Assembly: GCA_963970005.1 (NCBI GenBank)
Contig: CAXAMN010021740.1
Span: 536,886 to 600,885 of the forward strand
Direction of reading: 5' to 3'
Origin: Durusdinium trenchii
Lineage: Eukaryota; Sar; Dinophyceae; Suessiales; Symbiodiniaceae
DNA: 64,000 nucleotides
Under the pieces are notes generated by a model that ran no database searches, was not told the origin of the DNA, and was given only the letters and a program-made list of their open reading frames with translations. The translations under genes and the position numbers were made by a program. Shown here one piece after another: positions 33,317 to 64,000 of the stretch (its first letter is position 1; each line of letters opens with the position of its first letter).

Positions 33317-34956
33317 TGAGGCTCAGTGACTTAGTGGGCTTGGTGGCTGTGTAGTTTGAGGGTTATTCAATTGTCGAAGCAAACTTCAGGGCTCATGGCC
33401 AGAGAGTTGCTGTGGACAGGAGCCTCCATTACTGGAGTAGATTTGTGAGAGGAGTCTGCCACTGGTGCCTTGGGATAGTTCTTGAGGAAGAACCTTCCAC
33501 TGGGCAAATTTCATAGTCTTATGGCCAGTTGCCCCGGCTGCCCGGCTGCTGGAGTTCATTTCGCAATGCAAGTGTGTCAACGACACGTCTTTGCGTGCGC
33601 GATATTCCTTGTGTTGCCCCGTGACCTGAGGGTAACCCAGCGTGTGTGAGGTCTGTTAATACATCGAGGAGTTTTCACACACCATTAGCGTTTTCAAGTC
33701 GAGGTTGAAGAGTCGAACATGTTGGCATCGTTTCCCCCTCAGTGGTTGCTACAACTTCGTGCTGCCGTTCATGGCCAAGCCAGAGGCAGTACAGCAACCC
33801 AAGGGGCGTCAATCCCCGAGGATGCGCAGTCTTCAGTCTTCCCTGCTTGCTTCGCAAGGGAAGCACCTCAATTGGCACTTGAGCCTTTGGAAGGGTGGAG
33901 TCAGTGGAGTTCTCCTTGGAACAGGACAGGTGTCAACCGGTCATGATAGGTGACTGGCTAAGTCACGGTACTCACCAGGTCGCCAAGTGCCAAGAGGTGG
34001 GCCTCATGCCTCCATGCCTCGGTGGTTTGGAGAAGCCCCGCCATGGCGCCTCGGTGGAGTCAGCCAATCCGGCTGAATCTTACCAAATATATACATGCAT
34101 GCATGCATACATACAAATATATATATATGTATATATAAGTCAAAGTGAATCTGACCACGAAATACCCCCGATGGCAGCCTGGCAAGAGTGCTTGCTTCAA
34201 GAACGTGTGCAAAAAAGATGTGCTGGGCGAAGCCGGGTTGCGTGTCTGTCCGTCGTGCTTTTTGAGGCTTGGCATTGGGTGCATTTATTTTTTGAATAGA
34301 GTTTTGGTTTATGAGGTGTGTCAAACAGTTGCCTCCTCCACATGTTTTGCGGATGCTGCTTGGATCAAGTTTTTTGTTTTGTTTTGGTGTTGAGTCGCCT
34401 GCTTTCAGTTGGGCGAAGATGTCGTTGTCGAGGACGTTGGGACGTAACGTTCGACGTACAATTGGAGTCTGATCTAAATGGCTTCCACTGGGACTCCGTG
34501 CTAGATCTGGATGGGGGAGAGAATGGCAGTGATTCCCACACATCCCCCATCCCCAAGTCTTGATTGGGTTTCTCTTCGAGCACATGCTGCAAAGCACCTG
34601 TCTGCGGATGGCTTGTGCAGGATGCTGCGCCCTTCCGCCAGGCTGTCACGCCGTTTCTTGAACCTTGGCTACCAATGCAATCTTTCTCATGATCTATGAG
34701 CGTCGACTTTTAAACTGGGGGCCTGTGTCACAGGCACGGCATTCAAAAAAGAGACCATGCGCTCACACATGCATACGCACACAGAGAGATTCACTACTGT
34801 ATGTTTGCACACGTTCTTGTCACATGTAGTACCTTTGCAAGATAAACGTGCATGTTTGTGTGCACTTTGTTCTTGGTCTGTTAGACTGGATATCTTGGGC
34901 AAGAAGGGGCTTGAGTCGGCTTGAGATGCAGAGCCAAGGAGCATGCCTGGCGCGAG
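33317..34956 (+). other. interval without recognised gene
   Basis: No coding family seen. Contains ATGC and AT dinucleotide runs at about 34090-34137. The presequence-coding exon(s) of the Hsp70 gene should lie here or further upstream but could not be identified. Confidence 0.4.
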
Positions 34957-58533
<23,577 letters not shown>

Positions 58534-59326
58534 GCCTCCAACTCAAGCAAGTACAGAGTCCATAGAGCTACTACGTTGACAGTAGAGCTCCAGCTAAGAC
58601 GCCTCGTTGATTTTGAGGCGCGACGAGCTCCAAGTTTTGGGTCCAGGACGTCTTCCTGTCCCTTTTTGCGAGTACAGGCCACGGAAATTGTGGCGGCAAA
58701 GGCTGAGGCAAAGATGCCCACTTCGGAGCTGAGCCTCAGCTGGCGCCATTCACGCTGGCTGCGCTTGGTGTGACGCAAGCTAGCCAGTGCTGCAATTTTC
58801 ATGAGCTGTCAGCTGGTGACCAGCCCCCACTGTTGCAACCACTCAGCCGAACAAGCTAAGTGAGATTTTGCATACAATCGAAGCCCTAGTCGCCAGCTAT
58901 GCCAGCTTAAACGACTGCGCTGCAGTCTTTGAATTCGCACCGTACAGGTCCAAGCCTTGGAAAGCTATCAAATACGATTGGGGGGGGGGCCTGACCAGCC
59001 CACGTGCGTGGTGTCTTTGTCGGATGGAGTTGGACAGAGGATCCACCATTTAGACCTCGCTCCTCGTGGGGTGCTTGACACTCATTTGCTCGGCAGTCCG
59101 TTTTTTTGGGGCTCAGACCAAACCGTTGGAGATCATCGTGAAGGCAGATGCTTGCTTGATCTTGCTTTTGTTGTCCCTCCCCTATGGCCGTTGGATGATT
59201 GTCTTGCTAGGATCTTGCGGGTATGCGTCGTACTAGCTCAAGCTCAAGCTTGGGACAGTGTGGACCCCCAGATCTCTCTCGCTTCTTTCACTCAGCTCTC
59301 TTCTGTTTCAAACCTTTCTTCCCAAG

Positions 59327-59497
59327 GACCCGGAGGAAAGTGAGTCTGACCCTCCGAACGGACCCAGAGGGTTTTTCCAGAGGCCGGATCCACCCAGGGT
59401 CCGCCCGACGCGACTCCCTTCGCTGACGGAGTCGTCACAGGCTGGGAGGTCCACCCAGTGGCGCGCACCGGGCCACGCTACAGCATCGGCAAAGCAG
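59327..59497 (+). other. candidate exon, unknown protein
   Basis: An open stretch of 57 codons bounded by CCCAAG|G and AAGCAG|GTGCGC, reading DPEESESDPPNGPRGFF and then a Pro/Arg/Ser-rich sequence. The boundaries fit the splice pattern of the neighbouring genes. No family is recognised. Confidence 0.3.
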
Positions 59498-60228
59498 GTG
59501 CGCTTTCTTAAGGACCTTGAGGACATGACGATGTGGTTTATCACTGAACCATGTATCAGTGTTTTTGTTCCTTTAAGTTCCCTCCATGCAGGAACTAAAC
59601 GTCGTCTTTTCATGACATGATGGTTCCGTTGTCCATTTTTTTTCCTCTCACTTTGGTAATTTTGCATTCCGGCGGGCCATGGCCAATGGTATCAGTGAAT
59701 CAGTATTGACTTGGCAGGCCTGGTGTCTGATGGAGATCGAAGGACCTGGGTGGACAAAGTGGTGAAGGAGTCTTAGCTGCAGCAAGCTGCGTGTTGTGAC
59801 CACTTCTGTGAGCAGCAGAACTGTGAGCAGAAAACAAGGTCACTGTTTTGGTATGCTTTGGATGCATGGGCAGTGTTGAAGCTTACTGTATATAGTGGCA
59901 CCTTATTCCAACACCATCGGGAGTGCTTCACAAACACCCCAATCAACTGTTACACAGATGCAACATTTGACTCATGAGATCAGTTTTGACAGTGACAAGG
60001 TCACCAGACGCCAGACAGCAAAGACACCAACGCAGGGTTAACAGCGGTTAACCTTTTGATCTGTCCTTCATTCACGTCCTTCCCTTGTCCTTTTCCATGT
60101 TGTGACTCGTTTTGACGCATTCGGGTTTGGATTGCATTGACGAACAATTCCCCGATATATTGCCCACAAGCCTCAACTCGTCTTAATGCATGCCACTGCA
60201 ACAACACTTCATTACATTGCGAGCTTAT

Positions 60229-60473
60229 CGCGGCCCGCTATTTCTCGATCAGCCAGCCAGCCGGCCAAGAACCACGGTCCAGCTGGCTGGCCGGCCGGCC
60301 GGCCAAGATCCACAGCCCAGCCGGCCGGCTGATCAACGACGACGACGACGACGACTACTACTACTACTACTGCTACTAGTACATGGCCCGCCGGCCGGCC
60401 GGCCGCTCCAGGTGCCAGCCGGCCGGCCGGCCGATCAAGGTGCCAGCCGGCCGGCCGGCCGCGGAAGAAATCG

Positions 60474-60506
<33 letters not shown>

Positions 60507-60551
60507 CTTGGCCGGCCGGCCGGCCGGCTGGTCGCGAAATAGCAGGCCGGG
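60229..60551 (+). mobile_element. MITE-like inverted-repeat element of GGCC palindromes and GAC/TAC runs
   Basis: The left end (CGCGGCCCGCTATTTCTCGA, from 60229) is matched by the reverse complement of the right end (TCGCGAAATAGCAGGCCGGG, to 60551), and the match continues inward through GATCAGCC/GGCTGGTC. Inside are five blocks of repeated CCGG/GGCC palindromes separated by GACGACGAC and TACTACTAC runs. About 320 bases in total with no coding capacity. No clear target-site duplication was found. Confidence 0.6.
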
Positions 60552-62719
60552 TTGCCCGCGCTGTCCTTCATTAACATTAACGAAGCAGCATCCCACCAAT
60601 CCGAGCTGGTTGCCTCGCCTAAGAGCATCATGGGTGTAGAAAGTTCAGGCTTTGTGCAAGAAAGAAGGAGCAAATAGAATAATAGAAGTCTCACTCATTT
60701 GTGATGCTGTACGCAGGTCTATATACTGTATAGTGTGGGAAAGTTTGAAGATTGGCCGAGTGAGTGGGTTTGCAAGAAAGGATCTTCCCCTTGGGGAAGG
60801 GTTGCAGCGACCCAGCAGTTCGTTGTTTATTTTGTTTCCTTCTGTTTCAGTGGCCACCTAGCCGCCTAGGACAAGGTTTGGGTGCCTGGTCCAGGGGCTC
60901 ATGCGACAGAGCGGAGCTTTGTCAACCCCGATGAGAATGAGTTTGATGCAAAAAAGTGCATAGAGGAGCAGCTTTCCATGGGTTTGGAAATTGACGCCTG
61001 GAAACATGCCGGTCCGGGATCAAAAAAAATTGCTTGGGGTCAAACTCAGACAGCTGATTTGGAGTTTGGGATAGATTGTTTTCGCAGAGTTGTGGCAGGA
61101 CTTGCGGCCAAAATATTCATTCGGAAAAGCCATTTGGGAGCCTGCGCTGTCACATGCCTCCAGCCTGCAGCTAATGTTAGGACGTCTACATCGATGCCCT
61201 TGTTTTTCCGGACAGAAATCGGAAAGCTGATCTTAATCATTCCTGCTTGAGCCAAGGATGAGGTGAAACCGCAGAGAAACTCTTTCCGTGCTTCGTCTGC
61301 AAGTTCTGGCTTGTGCTGGTCCTCCGTGAGTGGCTGACATCAGGACATCCAAAGTTCGATCCGTGGTTCAACCCCGGCCCAGGACGACCTCTTTGATCTC
61401 TCTTGTGCAGTTCACACTGATGCACCATTCAATCACTTTCTCCTCAGCTGTGAGTAACTATCAATCAATGTTGCAGTCCAGAGCTTGTAGATCTAAACGC
61501 TGCTTAGCTTTACAAATTGGATTTTACATATGTAGGAAGCATTCTAATCACATGGCTGTTTTAGCAGCTGGGCTGTGGCACTTCAACCAGCGAAGAAAGG
61601 GTGGGTCTTCCCGGAATGCCTCAAGGAGCGCACACGCAGTTCACTGTCTTCAGCCGAAAGTGCGCCTGGGGTAGGTGTCGATAGGTTGCATGGTTATGCC
61701 GAGACAAATGGAGGTTTTGGATGCAACCCAGGAACAGAAGGTGATGTTCAGGTACCTAGTCAATTGATTAATCAGGACTTGACCTCTCTGGTGGAAGCTG
61801 CTTTCACACCGTTCAATGCGCTGTTTCATTGTTGGTTGCACGTCCATCGTGCAGGAAAGAAGCCGCAAAATCGTGATGATGCTCGTGTGGTTTTGTCGAA
61901 GTGGCCATTTGTTTCCAGAGCAAATCAAATCAAGTGATCAGGTAGACCAAATATGGCATAGGGCATAGGGCAGGCCCGCAATCATTCACGATCAGGTGGT
62001 TCTGCTATTCACACAGCATCCGCAAAATCGAACCCCCTCAACTACATACTGTAGTAATCTAGACAGTGACAGTGACAACTATATAATTTGTGCACAAAAG
62101 AGAGCATCCAGCAGAGCATTCAAAATGCACCTGATGGTGGGGAATGTCAGCAGAGCTGACTCGCCAAGGGCTGGGTTGCATCATGCATGAAAGTCAATGA
62201 ATGTTTGTTTGCAAGTCAACGTTGTCCAATGGAATGCTGTTGGTTCCGAATGGTCTTCCCAGAAGACTGCCACATGCTGTTTGCATGGGCTTTTCCTAGC
62301 GCAGGTCAATGTGCCTGGACGAGTTTGGAACGAACAGAGACCTCCTAAGTGAGAAAGTTCCAGGTGTGGGACAAGGCCGCACACAGCCTTGTTCGAAGTC
62401 TCCGGTGTTGACCGGAAGGTGCCGGCCACGTCCTCAAGGGTGTTGATCCAGATATATGCACAGACATGCAGGACCATTCTGCGGGCATTCTTTCGCAGAT
62501 TAGCAGGCAAAGCCAGTAGCAGGGCGGAATCTGGCCATGGCGGGCTATGATATGCCTGATGAGGCAGGCGAAGAAGATTTGGAAGAAAAAGCAAACAACC
62601 TTGGCACTTTTCTCCACTGATGTGAGGTTAGTTGGGGTCTATAATGAAACCCGCCCCAAAGGCCGCAGACGCCCCAAAAACGGGTGTGGCGCAAAGCACC
62701 AAGTTGTGCGGCCAGCGAG

Positions 62720-63719
62720 GCCATGGACGTGGCGGTGCTGGAAGGTCTTCGGAGCTTGCGCCTTCGAAAGCGGCGCATCACTGCGCCCAAGGAAGATGAA
62801 GTGCAACTGCAGATCAACTGCGTGCCTTGGCATCATTTCTGCCCCCCCAACGCAGGGAGCTTTGGTGGAAGTATATAATCAGGAATCTTCATATACAAAC
62901 AGCAATTGATTTCTAGCCAAGGTGTTGGGACCCCTTCGAAGATACAAGATAAGATACACCGATATCGCTTGAATCTAGCACATACGACGAAAACAGGCTA
63001 TGTTGATGATCTTGTGTGTGTGTATACATATGTATGTGGCTCAATACATGTGTGTTCCCTCGTCCGGTATTTCACTGCATTCATGCCTCCCTTTATTGGG
63101 TGGGCATGGATGCTTCCATGCCAGGTCGGCATTTGCGGCTCCGATATGGCCTACTGGTCGAAGGGTGTGGCTGGGGGGCTTTGTGCAGCTGGACTTCTCA
63201 GAGGAGGGCCTCAACCAGGGCTACTGTGGTCAGATGGGGCACGAGTGCTCGGGTACCGTGCGATCGGTGGGGGGCCAAGGTCACTCATCTTCAGGTGGGT
63301 GACCGTGTAGCATTGGAGCCTGGCGTCCCTTGTTGCTCGCCTCGCTAAGACAGAGGAACAAGACGAAGGCAACAGACGAAGGTAACAGACGTTAAGGCTT
63401 TGAGAGGTCGACCGACGGTCCACGGGGTTTGGCTGATTTGCTTCTTGGCGTTGCTTTTGGTGGTTCTTCTGATGTTTGATGATGCTTGGAAAGAGCTCAG
63501 AGATGAGTGGCACAAGCAGTCTTTTGGAACCTGAGCCAAGTCCAAGGCTCCGACTGCAAGCTTTGCAGGTCCGGCAGATACAACCTTTGTCCCAAGATGC
63601 GCTTTATTGGATCAGCGGTGAATCGCGTTCCTGGTGCGCTGTGCCGGAAGTTCAACCACAAGGCCTCCTATTGCTACAAGCTTCCGCCAAGTGTCAGCCT
63701 TCAGGAAGGAGCAATGCTG
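62720..63719 (+). CDS. sorbitol/polyol dehydrogenase (zinc MDR family), 5' part
   Basis: Three exons of a medium-chain zinc-dependent dehydrogenase of the sorbitol dehydrogenase type, which oxidises polyols with NAD+. Exon 62720-62821 starts with ATG 62723 (MDVAVLEGLRSLRLRKR ... LQINC). Exon 63125-63331 carries GICGSD (catalytic zinc Cys), GHECSG (catalytic His-Glu) and VGDRVALEPGVP. Exon 63547-63719 carries CSDCKLCRSGRYNLC, the four-Cys structural zinc lobe, and the family segment CYKLPPSVSLQEGA. The middle exon needs one base fewer in each of two G6 runs (63173-63178 and 63269-63274): its length is 207, while 205 keeps the phase and the family sequence. Donors are GT, GT and GA; acceptors AG|G. 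The NAD-binding half lies beyond the window. An upstream coding exon cannot be excluded, as the frame is open before the ATG. Confidence 0.8.
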
Positions 63720-64000
63720 GATTCTTAGAGCGACAAGCGTGCAAGAGTCACATTTACACCACCCCATCCAGCTTGGTTGGGGCCAGATTGTCTTAGGTTA
63801 GAACCCCTTTGCGTTTCTTTGCAAGCCGTCACCCGAGCCAAGGCAGGCAGCGAGCTGTGTGAAAGAGCATGTTCATTTTGTCGTGCTGTACCCTCTGTGT
63901 ACTCGTACCATGTCTCCTTCTTTGAACTTTGTCTCGACAAATTCCTTGTCTTCTCCAGACTCCAGATGTGTCTTTTTCTCATTTGTGGACTTCTTTTGGG

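Larger units (their letters stand above)
58534..62719 (+). other. interval between Hsp70 and the polyol dehydrogenase
   Basis: Mostly unassigned. It holds a G10 run at 58980-58989, a candidate exon (59327-59497), the inverted-repeat element at 60229-60551, and an unidentified open frame at 60882-61250 (reads FVNPDENEFDAKKCIEEQL, 122 residues, no family recognised). Some of these could be 5' exons of the downstream gene. Confidence 0.4.

Overview
The window reads as nuclear DNA of a dinoflagellate, most likely Symbiodiniaceae or a close relative (inference). All recognisable genes lie on the + strand. The split genes have many short exons, with GT, GC and GA 5' splice sites and almost uniform AG|G acceptors. 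Relics resembling the dinoflagellate spliced leader sit just upstream of intronless paralogues. A decayed LINE reverse transcriptase and many simple repeats fill the space between genes.

Layout. (1) 1-10.7 kb: a tandem family of five intronless leucine-rich-repeat (BspA-like/LRR_5) genes. Two have open frames (913-2106, 9515-10657) and three are broken (1-636, 6556-7729, 8060-9272). A decayed multi-frame region whose first part looks like the end of an SF1 (Upf1-like) helicase lies between them (3.3-6.2 kb). (2) 10.7-18.3 kb: a polypurine tract, little coding sequence, and a dead non-LTR retrotransposon (about 13.3-14.3 kb). (3) 18.36-23.3 kb: a calcium-dependent protein kinase split into at least a dozen exons. 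(4) 28.35-33.3 kb: a PTPMT1/DSP-type phosphatase in small exons; the interval before its probable last exon holds a 60-bp tandem array followed by a 73-bp tandem array. (5) 34.96-58.53 kb: a nearly complete mitochondrial-type Hsp70 (mortalin/DnaK class). I could place 33 exons, and the exon phases agree throughout except for one extra G in exon 9. Its 8.8-kb intron 9 contains same-strand exons of an SR140/U2SURP-like splicing factor. (6) 58.5-62.7 kb: mostly unassigned, with an unusual inverted-repeat element built of GGCC palindromes and trinucleotide runs. (7) 62.72 kb to the window end: the first three recognisable exons of a sorbitol/polyol dehydrogenase, which runs out of the window.

The genes do not form a pathway: they are a mitochondrial chaperone, a lipid- or protein-phosphatase-type enzyme, a Ca2+-regulated kinase, a spliceosomal factor and a polyol dehydrogenase. 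What they share is gene architecture. Several otherwise intact exons are broken by exactly one extra base in a G or C run, which suggests a systematic homopolymer problem in the sequence or a shared mutational bias. All functional assignments come from reading motifs by eye; no database search was run.
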